Shown here in pieces: positions 28,201 through 35,340 of a DNA stretch of 64,000 bases. The position numbers and the translations under genes are program-made. The notes under the pieces are model-generated. The model was not told where the DNA came from and made no database searches. It worked only from the letters and a program-made list of their open reading frames with translations. This stretch comes from CAZOEL01 sp964578835 (GTDB lineage Bacteria > Desulfobacterota > Syntrophobacteria > Syntrophobacterales > Syntrophobacteraceae), in contig CAZOEL010000001.1 in the NCBI GenBank assembly GCA_964578835.1, forward strand, positions 101,264 through 165,263, in the 5' to 3' direction. Each line of letters begins with the position of its first letter. Within the stretch, counting starts at the first letter, position 1.

Positions 28201-30743
28201 ATCCCAGCCGATGTCCCGGCTGGGACAATGACTGAAGACAAGCTGCTCAAGATCGTAAATCCTGCGGGAGGATTTGGAAACGTTAGATCGAAAATATCGG
28301 CCGTTGGACCTAAATTTTTTATCACAACACGAAATGCTGATGGTACCTGCGTTCCCCTACAGGGAACGGTAATCAATGTGTCGGGGTTGATTTCAACCGA
28401 GACCCCTGGCTCTGCTCCTGGAGGAAATGTTTCGCAGTCATTCGCTCCTATCATGAAGTTCGGGAGAGGAGGGTCATGGGCTGCAACTTGCTTGAGTGCG
28501 ACCGCAAATCCCGCAACGAATGCTCCTCCTGCCAAAGCTCCTGCTACAACCGCAGGTCCGCCACTAAGTGAAAGAATGTTTGTGATGAGCGCTGTTTGGC
28601 TTGCTGCTAAAGGAGCTGTCGCTAAGTTTCCAATGTACCAATTATCTGAGAGGGCATTGCTGATGTTGTCCATAACCTCTTTGAGATCTGAGCGATCAAA
28701 AAGCTGATCTGGGACTATGTCAAGAAGAAGATAGGTATAAGCGAAAATGGCTCCAGACACATACCCTGTAACAAAGGAGATAAAAGGGACAGCAATGAAT
28801 GCTGTGACAACGTTTATGTAACTCCACTCGGTTAGACTACCGTGTCGTCCGTCCTCTGTTACGCCATAGGTCTGACCTGTCTTGGCATCGATTTCGAACC
28901 AGGCTGTTCTTTCGGCACCCTCGATGAGGATGCTTCTTGATGGGACAATAATTAACTTTTCTGACGACACAGCGGCGCTGATGCGCGCCTTGGCCTCATT
29001 AGAAAGGTCGAGAGATTCTATATCAAATGCATTCCCTATCAGACGAAAGGAAATCCCTTCTTGTTGGGCTTGGGAGAAAATTCGCACAGTTGAAACTGTT
29101 TGGTTATTTGGAGCAGCTATCTTTTCCATAATAAAGGTCTCAATAACGTTTTCTGTGACTCCTCTCACCATGTTGAAAAGATATCTGACGTTTGATGCCT
29201 GCCCCGGATTCGGGATGATTCGAACTTCAGACTTCCATACATCAATGAAATTGCGAAGTACAGGTTGCTCATCTTTGAGCTCACTTTGATGCCCGCTGAT
29301 AATGATTCGTGGAGAGTCGTAATAAGCATAAACAAGGTAATTCTGTTCGAGATCGTGGAGAGAGATATCGCTTTCCACAGTAAACTGGGTAGCAAGGAGA
29401 ATGTTGATTTCCGTGAACGCTTTTCGTAAAACGTTCAACCGTTCCTTCAGAAGTTGTGCGTCATTTGGAACACTCAAGTTCAGGTCATTATCAGTCAGGA
29501 GTGCTTTATATTCTTCGGCGAGCCTTGCAATGACCGACATGCGATTCGCATTGGCTTTCGAATTCTCCGAACCCACCGACAAGCTTAGGGTGACGACATC
29601 TAGATCGTTGATTGGGGCAGGGCCTGATGTGTCGATATCGAGCGTAGCGTTTCCCCCTTGCCGTCTTGCCGCATAACCAATTCTGTCAACAAGTGTCTTT
29701 TGATATGTATGAATGCTTCCGTCGGGAGCTATCTCATCTACTTCAAGGAAAACTCCGGTAACAATCTGGCTTGCGAGAGGAAAATTCGTCATGAATTCCT
29801 GATAATCATCACCGCGGATGATTGGATCGTCTGAGATATCCCCGTCACTCTGACCAAACAGTATATAAGGAGAATATGTATATGTTTTGTAGCTGAATAT
29901 CATGGAAGGCGGAGAATAAACATTTACGAAATGTCCGATGGAAAGGGGTTTCCCAGGAAGCTCTACAGTGTTGAAGGTTCTATCGAGGGGGATTTTCATC
30001 TCTGGTCCACCACCTGCAAATCCAGTGAGAGCGCCTACAATTTCCGCTTTGAGTCGAATTCTCACCTTGTGCCGCAGCGGGTCAGGAATCTCTGCGAAAG
30101 TCTCTTCTACGTTCGCAAAATCCTGGCCTAATTGGGCTTCCGCAAACATTGGATCCGCTGCCATGAATCCACTGCCAGGGTCGTATTCCACCCAATAATG
30201 TTCAATGGTTTCGGAAAGCAGTTGAGGATCATTGGCTGGGTCAGAGACTTGTACTCCTTCGGGAACAATGCCCGTTACCGTGCATGGCGTGGTGAACATG
30301 GAAAGAATAAGCTCTTTGGCGAGGTCTTCCGGGAGAGTTCCTTTGGCATACCGAGCCGGAATTCCTTGAGCCCGAAGAAGAGCAATGAGAAGACTCGCCT
30401 TGTCCAGGCTGTTGCCGGCTTTGGACCAGAGGGTCCCTTTCGCGCCCCTCAACGAACCTCTGTAAGATTCATAGCTTATCTGGTCCCTGACGAAGGCGAA
30501 AGCCGCATCGACTCCCTGGCCGATCTCTGCAAGCTTTGCTTGAATGAACGGGTCTTCGTAGTTGGCGTCAACTGTTGAAACGAGCCATTCGGATCCTTGA
30601 GCAGACGCTTCGGAGACTCCGAAATCGATTCCGATTTTTGGCTGAGGCAGGCCGTAGGTCATCGGCTGAAAGGTTTCGAAGAGGAAAACAAAAGAGACAA
30701 AGAGGCAGAGGTTCTTGTACCATTCCGACTTGGTCCAGTTCAT
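22272..30743 (-). CDS. giant multidomain surface/secreted protein (transglutaminase-like, propeller, PKD, IPT-like)
   Basis: 2823 residues, one uninterrupted frame, ATG with AGGAAGGA six bases upstream. The N-terminus has a hydrophobic segment (about 10-25), likely an export signal. Residues about 75-205 resemble a transglutaminase-like domain, but the catalytic Cys position in GNSLDKASLLIALLRAQG is Ser112; His182 and Asp197 are kept. Hydrophobic stretches near 650-780 may be membrane-spanning. Then come many beta-sandwich repeats with 'N(T)G' strand motifs (NEW3/CARDB-like), an LVIVD-type propeller (about 1370-1710), four PKD-like repeats (about 2240-2640, each starting near 'A.AG') and IPT-like domains to a lysine-rich end. 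Probably cell-surface or extracellular, for adhesion or matrix. Exact role unknown. The first ~1000 codons are much richer in A+T than the rest. Leader carries a c-di-GMP-type riboswitch. Confidence 0.85.
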   Translation of the reverse strand: MNWTKSEWYKNLCLFVSFVFLFETFQPMTYGLPQPKIGIDFGVSEASAQGSEWLVSTVDANYEDPFIQAKLAEIGQGVDAAFAFVRDQISYESYRGSLRGAKGTLWSKAGNSLDKASLLIALLRAQGIPARYAKGTLPEDLAKELILSMFTTPCTVTGIVPEGVQVSDPANDPQLLSETIEHYWVEYDPGSGFMAADPMFAEAQLGQDFANVEETFAEIPDPLRHKVRIRLKAEIVGALTGFAGGGPEMKIPLDRTFNTVELPGKPLSIGHFVNVYSPPSMIFSYKTYTYSPYILFGQSDGDISDDPIIRGDDYQEFMTNFPLASQIVTGVFLEVDEIAPDGSIHTYQKTLVDRIGYAARRQGGNATLDIDTSGPAPINDLDVVTLSLSVGSENSKANANRMSVIARLAEEYKALLTDNDLNLSVPNDAQLLKERLNVLRKAFTEINILLATQFTVESDISLHDLEQNYLVYAYYDSPRIIISGHQSELKDEQPVLRNFIDVWKSEVRIIPNPGQASNVRYLFNMVRGVTENVIETFIMEKIAAPNNQTVSTVRIFSQAQQEGISFRLIGNAFDIESLDLSNEAKARISAAVSSEKLIIVPSRSILIEGAERTAWFEIDAKTGQTYGVTEDGRHGSLTEWSYINVVTAFIAVPFISFVTGYVSGAIFAYTYLLLDIVPDQLFDRSDLKEVMDNISNALSDNWYIGNLATAPLAASQTALITNILSLSGGPAVVAGALAGGAFVAGFAVALKQVAAHDPPLPNFMIGANDCETFPPGAEPGVSVEINPDTLITVPCRGTQVPSAFRVVIKNLGPTADIFDLTFPNPPAGFTILSSLSSVIVPAGTSAGIGVYLQPVGNIPLPGTTISFSADVASQTNPSVKSSIDEEFIAPEIHGLGLTADPIELSTSHGVAASTNITITSQSNVQEEITLTLDLPSGLTQEGLVTPVNIGVGGSNIQTLTLTPDADIPVNTTLLGRIIATFGSSASPQTQSLELKVHIVVPGVITAANASNAASRLGRNELSSSLEALSRDLNTLYLDASSEVYKSRALVEIQSLITQLDDPLLEAFITDFQASIDTISASTPDDLEASLNALGAVLGNFEARLSNLASHNFEVHLDPNSATPLPATPANFAVQIRNTGSQTTTYHLSLSTLPDGITGSVTPASITLTPGEQTGCFGCQSVTATVTEPTDKLTAFNFEVTATAESAPDIVRKASGALTLRNELVQIASVPASPPFTDPGGSVAVSARILNAVNEDRDALAGFTVKNGAGDTVFTSTPVLIPLTVLSSLDTFSLGAFDTTGYELGRYTLTVVATESNGTEIPGAVGEGFVLIGSPVAANLAITPETIPSGGGTVSSSLEIESLVDYSNQGIELMGLVDTDGSARSVAIYGNYAYVGGTTNISIVDISDPLNPKIIGSFGGEIGNEFIKCLVKDDRLYIAAGNTLYVYSLSDPITPELLGSYNGGYNYLMGAFIQEDHLYTSTGLIAYYTSSSQIVCVGGNFLSYDVSDPAQPYRAWALSTGSSCYGAGWDHIVYEGVPVNEQIAYVPTTTATGSNTTGVGKLLIMDISNPNSPSISGELEVPGASYLVGVAVDGDTALVVGSTTGYRNPGTPDFDPTGNMTLTTLDISVPESPVIIATIDTGLRAYVAAGPSAAGNGYFALNGYDSNVIVVDTADPAHPTLITETAPSRILEVRTKGNLLYTVSDSGLGIYDIGSIVGTYVTTSVEAPHDESINIIADSFNVPPDRIITESGKDTLVWSHLLSASQPKQTFTWDATVAQEGSLSISPETRSIRPGEETLFTATLTNETDAPAVYNLAVVGLPQSWAALEPSVTVPAHDSLELPLTIKSDTFSAKQESAFTVTAFRQAESETVVLRGSVDFVARGAPGRIELPEKRVFIEADAEGKLFASGTLVIDGLPLLSNEAHGVFASLTPAQASTGRGGKADFVVRLTNTGNVVETFSLSTTGLPSGFVAAIGEDAPEISPGVDNYRETTLSISVPMDADPGDFPFTLTAASKTNSTVVGTAAGSLKVLPYGVDVSITPSSGPPGTAFSMTVTNTGQASDVFDLSLGGPAAIVAQLASSSLSLEPGASQTVAISVGEIGFAFEGSLELAAIAASQSDPSAKDTAAAALSIGATRGVAASFTPDSSDIKAPGSASFLLLVQNTGNGEDAYSAAITGVTGSVEASLSDLNGEPTTTIPLFRLPGLSTAAILLDGTILSGREGTITVTVTSTEDSSIQASATVVFDSANEPPIARAGENRSVPLGDTVSFDGSASSDPDSGPSPLSYAWTFISRPQGSSLNDNAISGRLTAHASFVPDAPGTYDLLLTVSDGEASSADDVRITVLNNKPTADAGQDKNVLTGVSVFLDGSRSDDADKQPVSHRWSLLEKPAASALSDEDIHDKDMPDPSFTPDVDGEYRFQLIVSDGIEESVPDLVTVSAFTTNAPPNAVAGEGLNCLTGQMALLDGAKSNDPDNLPGPLTFQWSFKALPEGSALGDADLLDRDQVNPYFVPDVSGDFIVELTVSDGQNSDVDLTTVAVTENEAAPNANAGDDRILTLGGEILLDGTASNNPGQGSDTLVYQWRFVSIPPGSALQNTDIAGADSAAPRFTPDVEGGYVLALTISYNGAEDTDYVMVRASLGLRLIVDPRKGTIGTEFTMSGYDFGVKKGKLKIGGKKLKALAWSQQMVRVRLKKPNPPGAYDINIMPKKPKGGLQTVIVETDGFTVKAPEIQSAAAVEEAEGTYILKGKFFGTKKGKIYLGESACKVVTWAMDPTNGSSEATFRLPKAAQPGSYTVRLKNKMGTGRIGGLSVGQSAAAKAKKKR

Positions 30744-30918
30744 GATTCGATTCCTTCCTGGCAGAAGCAGAGCGCATGGATAAAGACCTCGTAATTCATG
30801 TCGGACACTGCATGGCGGCTCTGATCGACGAGTGTCCGAAGATCGGTTCGCCTTTCCTCAAGAGGTTACCTTGAAAATTTGAAGAAAAGGGTGATGCGGG
30901 ATGAAAGAGCCGGGCGCA

Positions 30919-30977
30919 ATAAAAAAGCCGGGCTGCCTATCTGTGACCTTAACGGAGATCACATCCGGCAACCCGGC
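30919..30977 (-). terminator. intrinsic terminator in the leader of the giant gene
   Basis: Read on the - strand, GCCGGGTTGCC (30977-30967) pairs with GGCAGCCCGGC (30937-30927; one G-U), extended inside by TGTGA/TCACA, followed at once by TTTTTT. It lies about 175 bases before the giant gene's start codon, not behind any gene, and its 5' arm is also the 3' conserved strand of the riboswitch-like aptamer. This is the layout of a transcription-attenuation switch. Confidence 0.85.
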
Positions 30978-31130
30978 CAACTCTGTTTTCGAAATTGGAC
31001 TATTGATTGGAGGCTTCTGCAACAGCTCGAATCGGAAAGAACTTTATTAATTCGATCTGTCCCTCCAACACATCGAAACAAAGTCCCGTAGGCTTTCCGT
31101 CCTTTGATTGCTCAAAGTTTGGTTTTAGTA
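30962..31130 (-). promoter_or_regulatory. c-di-GMP-I (GEMM) riboswitch-like aptamer
   Basis: On the - strand: CCAAA, hairpin CTTTGA-GCAA-TCAAAG (GNRA loop, 31117-31102), then GGACGGAAAGCC (31102-31091), TACGGG and at the 3' side GCCGGGTTGCCGG (from 30977). These match the order of the GEMM consensus: CAAACC, GNRA-capped stem, GGGACGCAAAGCC, GCCGGGTTGCCG-like 3' strand. The P3 arm is unusually long, with three nested pairings (31082-31086/30997-31001, 31062-31068/31007-31013, 31050-31055/31027-31032). Aptamer 3' strand and terminator are mutually exclusive. Ligand could be c-di-GMP or, in the GEMM-Ib variant, cGAMP. No search was run. Confidence 0.65.
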
Positions 31131-31213
31131 CATAAAAGACTCCTATACTAGCAAGCGTCTTGTCAAGATCATTTTGAATCGAGTAGGATTTTTACCCAAA
31201 AATTGAGGACGTC

Positions 31214-31975
31214 ATGAAATATGCTTATGTGATCATCTCTGCTGTTTTTGTTTGCGTCCTGCCTGCAACAGTACCAGCATACGACGGGCCAGCAGGCGTG
31301 ACGTTTCGCGCGCCTTTCATTGAGCAGGGGAAAGACATTGAGACGGTTGCGCTCGAAGGGATACAGATTCAGACGAAGGTTCGACCCGATGACAAATGGT
31401 CGCCTGCAATCGATGGCAAAAACCGCGCTTTTCCGGATAAATTCGAAGCAACGATAGCTGACTCGAGCATGATGTTCAGATTACGCAATCAAGGCAGCCA
31501 AAAAGTAAAGACGAATCTCCTTGTTCCTTTTGACGCATCGGACAAATCAGGCACGGGCTTCACGGAGCCATTATCCATCCACGCATTCGCAGATGGAGCG
31601 CCTGTAGACCTATACCGGGGACCGGAGGTTGCGCGAGGGATGATGAAGATCCGAAGCTTCCGCATCCCTGTGGAGATCTCTCCGGGGACGGCGATAACGC
31701 TCCTGGTTTCAGCATCTCACCCTCTGGCGGTCAATCCTGCCTGGTTTCAGTTTGTCTGTGCGGACGCCCGGCTGAATTTCAAGAACTATAAAAGCCTTAC
31801 GGCATCCGGCTGTAGCCTTGAATTCGACCTGGACCCCGCAGACGAAAGGCTGAAGAAAAGATTGCTGGAATTCCAATGGAAAACGCTTTTTCTTGAAAAA
31901 CCTGTTAAAGAGCAGAGACATGGAGCTCTTATCTTTCAAGGTGAGTCGATCGAGTGGGTAAGGGTGTTCAGATGA
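31214..31975 (+). CDS. hypothetical secreted protein
   Basis: 253 residues with a clear signal peptide (MKYAYVIISAVFVCVLPATVPAYDG). I recognise no family. The mature part is rich in beta-type sequence; it has two cysteines near the C-terminal half (VCADARL, ASGCSLEF) that could form a disulfide. It is divergent from the giant gene and shares its 470-base upstream region, so co-regulation is possible. ATG start with TGAGGA eight bases upstream. A terminator follows within 25 bases, so it is monocistronic. Confidence 0.7.
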   Translation: MKYAYVIISAVFVCVLPATVPAYDGPAGVTFRAPFIEQGKDIETVALEGIQIQTKVRPDDKWSPAIDGKNRAFPDKFEATIADSSMMFRLRNQGSQKVKTNLLVPFDASDKSGTGFTEPLSIHAFADGAPVDLYRGPEVARGMMKIRSFRIPVEISPGTAITLLVSASHPLAVNPAWFQFVCADARLNFKNYKSLTASGCSLEFDLDPADERLKKRLLEFQWKTLFLEKPVKEQRHGALIFQGESIEWVRVFR

Positions 31976-31995
31976 AGTCACGGGCGGCTCAAAAA

Positions 31996-32030
31996 TAAAA
32001 AAGCCAGGGGGAGGGATCCTGGCTTTTAAG
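31996..32030. terminator. intrinsic terminator after the secreted hypothetical gene
   Basis: AAAAGCCAGG (31999-32008) pairs perfectly with CCTGGCTTTT (32018-32027) around a nine-base loop. A-runs and T-runs flank the stem, so it can work in both directions. It starts about 20 bases after the stop of the gene at 31975. Confidence 0.85.
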
Positions 32031-32258
32031 AAAAGAGAAGTAATGAAGTTGGCGTTGATGGGAATCTAGCAAGCATCGATGGAAAATAAAATCAGGCATA
32101 GTTGGTATTTCTTTATACCGAAAGACTGTATTTCCTGGAGAATGAGTAGCTCTGTAAGTATTGTCGACATTGTTTCAATCAGCGGGTTTGTATCCGTTGC
32201 GGATTGACTTTTTGATGGAGTTGCGTTTATGGCTTGCCTGGAAAGGCTATATGGCTGA

Positions 32259-33479
32259 ATGATGGATCCGGAAAAGATATCCAAGCTTCGAATCGTACAG
32301 AAGGAAGAATCGTCTGGCTTGCTGCGCTTCCGGTGGAGATACGTTGTCGCGATCCTTTTCGTCGCATGCCTTGCGGCTTCAGTATTTCTATACAGGAGCG
32401 GGGTTATCGCTCCGGCGCATCAGGTTCAGGTCGCTTCGGCAACTTTGGTGTATCCTTCTCAAGTCATCGCGGAAACGAACGCGAGCGGATACGTTGTTGC
32501 GCAGAGGCGGGCGTCCGTGGCTTCCAAAGGGACGGGACGCCTCCAATACCTTGGCGTAAAGGAGGGCAGTCGGGTCAAAGAAGGAGAAGTGCTGGCTCGG
32601 CTGGAAAGCGAGGATATCGAGGCGGAGCGGGCGCAGGTGGAGGCGCAGGTCGCAGCGGCTCGGGCCGATCTCGTGCGGGCGGAAACCGAGCTTCGCTCCG
32701 CGGAGCGCAATTGGAGGCGATTCAAGAATCTTTTGCAAAGTCAGGTGGTTTCCCAGTCGAGTTATGAATCGGCCGAAGATCAGCTCAAGCGGGCGAGGGC
32801 CTTGGTGGATTCGGGCAAGGCGAACGTTAAAGCTCTTGAAGCCGCTCTCAAGAGAAGTTCTGTCTTGCTTGACTATACCGAAATTCGCGCCCCCTTCGAT
32901 GGAGTGATACTCACCAAAGATGCGGACGTTGGCGAAGTTGTCGCTCCATTTGGCTCTTCACTCAATGCAAAAGCGGCCGTTGTGACCATGGCCGACCCGG
33001 CTTCGCTCATGGTTCAAGTAGACGTTGCGGAATCGTCTCTTGGAAAAGTACGCGAAGGGCAGCCATGCGAAATACAGCTCGACTCCCTGCCCGATCGGCG
33101 TTTTTCCGGCAAAGTGGAGACCATAGTCCCTACGGCGGACAGAACGAAGGGGACGGTAATGGTCAAGGTGCGCTTCGATCGGCTGGATGAGCGCATACTG
33201 CCGGAGATGAGCGCGAGGGTGGCGTTCCTTGCCCGGCCTCTTGCCGATGAGGAGCGTAAACCGTTTCTCGGCGTTTACAAGGATGCTCTCACAGAGCGCA
33301 AGGGTGTGCAAGGCATATTCAAAGTTGGAAACGATCGGGCTTTGTGGATTCCCTTGTCCAAAGTCGAAGTCATGGGAGATTACCTGCTTTTGGCTCCTCC
33401 CATGCAAGTGGATGATCGGATCGTGCGCAATCCATCCGGCGCCCTGGAAACGGGCGCAAAAATCAAGGTCGCCGAATAG
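32259..33479 (+). CDS. membrane fusion protein of an ABC export system (HlyD/MacA-like)
   Basis: 406 residues. One transmembrane helix (about 26-48), then a biotinyl-lipoyl/barrel-sandwich segment ASGYVVAQRRASVASKGTG (about 70-90), a coiled-coil hairpin of roughly 90 residues, and the second half of the lipoyl domain (YTEIRAPFDGVI, about 207-218) and beta-barrel. It links an inner-membrane ABC transporter to the envelope. The ATPase gene starts two bases after its stop and the permease overlaps that, forming an operon. Start codon choice among two adjacent ATGs is open; no strong ribosome site. Confidence 0.88.
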   Translation: MMDPEKISKLRIVQKEESSGLLRFRWRYVVAILFVACLAASVFLYRSGVIAPAHQVQVASATLVYPSQVIAETNASGYVVAQRRASVASKGTGRLQYLGVKEGSRVKEGEVLARLESEDIEAERAQVEAQVAAARADLVRAETELRSAERNWRRFKNLLQSQVVSQSSYESAEDQLKRARALVDSGKANVKALEAALKRSSVLLDYTEIRAPFDGVILTKDADVGEVVAPFGSSLNAKAAVVTMADPASLMVQVDVAESSLGKVREGQPCEIQLDSLPDRRFSGKVETIVPTADRTKGTVMVKVRFDRLDERILPEMSARVAFLARPLADEERKPFLGVYKDALTERKGVQGIFKVGNDRALWIPLSKVEVMGDYLLLAPPMQVDDRIVRNPSGALETGAKIKVAE

Positions 33480-33481
33480 CC

Positions 33482-34186
33482 GTGGAAGAGAAGCCGATTG
33501 CCGAGCCTCTGGTCATTGTTGACGATGTGCAAAAATCCTACAAACGGGGGGCTCAGAGGATATTTGTCCTTCGAGGGATCAACTTAACCATCGCGGAGTC
33601 CACGTTCGTCGCTCTCATGGGGCCTTCGGGATCGGGCAAGACCACTCTTTTGAATCTCATCGCCGGCATAGACAAGCCTGATGCGGGACGTCTCCTGGTG
33701 GCGGGGACCGATATCGCGAGCTTGGGCGAAGGGGACCTCGCCCGCTGGAGGTCCAGAAATATCGGTTTTATTTTCCAGTTCTACAACCTTTTGCCCGTGC
33801 TGACGGGGCTTGAAAATGTGGAGCTGCCTTTGAGGCTTCGCGGCCTTTCGCGCAGGGAGCGAAAAGAGCACGCAAAGCTGGCTCTGGAGCTTGTAGGGCT
33901 TTCCGACCGCATCCACCACTATCCGAGAGAGCTCTCGGGAGGGCAGCAGCAACGGGTGGCGATTGCGCGGGCTATCGCGACGGACCCGGCGCTGCTGGTA
34001 GCCGATGAGCCCACCGGAGATCTCGACAAGAATTCAGCCTCGGAAGTCCTCTCCCTCCTGGAGCAGCTAAACCGGGATTTCGGAAAAACCATCATCATGG
34101 TGACCCACGATCCCAGGGCGGCGGAGAAGGCCGCCGTGATTCACCACCTCGATAAAGGCGTGCTCGACAGCAATGGAAGTCCTTAA
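33482..34186 (+). CDS. ABC transporter ATP-binding protein (MacB/LolD type)
   Basis: 234 residues, cytoplasmic ATPase of the exporter. Walker A GPSGSGKTT (about 44-52), Q-loop FIFQFYNLLPVLTGLENVEL, signature LSGGQQQRVAIARA (about 146-159), Walker B LLVADEPTGDLD and H-loop VTHD. This motif set, with ENVELPL after the Q-loop, is typical of the LolD/MacB/FtsE group. GTG start immediately behind the fusion protein gene. Confidence 0.95.
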   Translation: MEEKPIAEPLVIVDDVQKSYKRGAQRIFVLRGINLTIAESTFVALMGPSGSGKTTLLNLIAGIDKPDAGRLLVAGTDIASLGEGDLARWRSRNIGFIFQFYNLLPVLTGLENVELPLRLRGLSRRERKEHAKLALELVGLSDRIHHYPRELSGGQQQRVAIARAIATDPALLVADEPTGDLDKNSASEVLSLLEQLNRDFGKTIIMVTHDPRAAEKAAVIHHLDKGVLDSNGSP

Positions 34187-35330
34187 GCTCATCTTCCGCA
34201 ATACGCTCCGCCAGAGGCTGCGCACTATGCTCACCATTACGGGCATGGCCGTCGCCATACTCGCCTTTTGCCTTCTTCGCACCGTTGTCGACGCCTGGTA
34301 CGCCGGCGTGTCCGCCGCCTCGCCCAATCGGCTCATCTCGAGAAACTCCGTCTCTCTCATCTTCACACTGCCCATTACCTACCGCGCCAGGATGCAACAA
34401 GCGCCTGGCGTCAATCAGGTCGGCTATGCAAACTGGTTCGGGGGGATTTATATTGACGAGAAGCACTTTTTCCCTCGCCTGGCGATCGGGCCTGAGAATT
34501 ATTTTAGTCTCTTTCCGGAATTCTTGATTCCACGCGAGCAGCTCAAGGCGTTCTGGACCAGGAGAAATTCTTGCATAGTCGGTAAAAAGCTCGTAGAGAT
34601 GTACGGTTGGAAGATAGGCGATACGATCGCCATGACCGGGAACATCTATCCGGGCGAGTGGGCATTCGTGATCCAGGGCGTCTATCGGGGCGCGACGAAG
34701 AGCGTCGATGAGACCCAGTTCTTATTCCGCTGGGACTACCTGGACGAAGTGGTCAGGAAAACGAGCCCGTATGCGAGCGGACAGGTCGGCTGGTACATCG
34801 TGCAGGTCCAAAATCCCTCTCAGGCGGCGACCATTTCCCGGGCTATCGACGCGATGTTCAAAAGCTCCAACGCAGAGACGCTCACAGAAACGGAGAAGGC
34901 CTTTCAGATGGGATTTGTGGCCATGACGGACGCCATCGTCATGGCGGTTCGGATTGTATCGTTCGTGGTGATCGGGGTCATCCTCGTCATTTTGGCCAAC
35001 ACCATGGCCATGACCGCGCGGGAAAGGATGCCGGAATATGCGGCTCTCAAGACCTTGGGCTTTGGAAATGGGTTTCTCTTTCTTCTCATAGCCGGCGAAT
35101 CCGTTGCCATAGCCATGGTCGGCGGTTGTGTGGGGATAGGTCTCGCGTTTCCCATTGCGGATGTTTTTTCTAAAGGGTTGGGACCTATTCTGCCCATTTT
35201 TAATATCCATTGGGATACGGTTGTGGGCAGCTTCGTCTTGAGCTTTGTAATCGGATTGCTTTCGGCGATTTTCCCTGCCTGGCGGGCAGGCGGAATTCGG
35301 ATAGCGGAAGCCTTGGGACATATCGGATAA
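34173..35330 (+). CDS. ABC transporter permease (FtsX/MacB-like)
   Basis: 385 residues, overlapping the ATPase gene by 14 bases, so translationally coupled. An N-terminal transmembrane helix (about 18-40), a large periplasmic domain (about 45-250) and three C-terminal helices (about 260-285, 310-335, 345-370) give the four-helix FtsX/MacB topology. ANTMAMTARERMPEYAALKTLGF is the cytoplasmic coupling segment. With the two genes before it forms a tripartite-type exporter; substrate unknown (lipoprotein, peptide or small molecule). Confidence 0.92.
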   Translation: MEVLKLIFRNTLRQRLRTMLTITGMAVAILAFCLLRTVVDAWYAGVSAASPNRLISRNSVSLIFTLPITYRARMQQAPGVNQVGYANWFGGIYIDEKHFFPRLAIGPENYFSLFPEFLIPREQLKAFWTRRNSCIVGKKLVEMYGWKIGDTIAMTGNIYPGEWAFVIQGVYRGATKSVDETQFLFRWDYLDEVVRKTSPYASGQVGWYIVQVQNPSQAATISRAIDAMFKSSNAETLTETEKAFQMGFVAMTDAIVMAVRIVSFVVIGVILVILANTMAMTARERMPEYAALKTLGFGNGFLFLLIAGESVAIAMVGGCVGIGLAFPIADVFSKGLGPILPIFNIHWDTVVGSFVLSFVIGLLSAIFPAWRAGGIRIAEALGHIG

Positions 35331-35340
35331 AGGTAAAAGA

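Noticed and set aside
22248..30743. Many + strand open frames opposite the giant gene, up to about 159 codons
   Set aside because: They follow the codon phase of the - strand gene in its GC-rich repeats and have no ribosome sites or recognisable products.
31140..31180. A standard sigma-70 promoter for the giant gene
   Set aside because: A TTGACA is present on the - strand, but no acceptable -10 lies 16-18 bases away (the nearest TATAGG is at 13), so the start site remains undefined.
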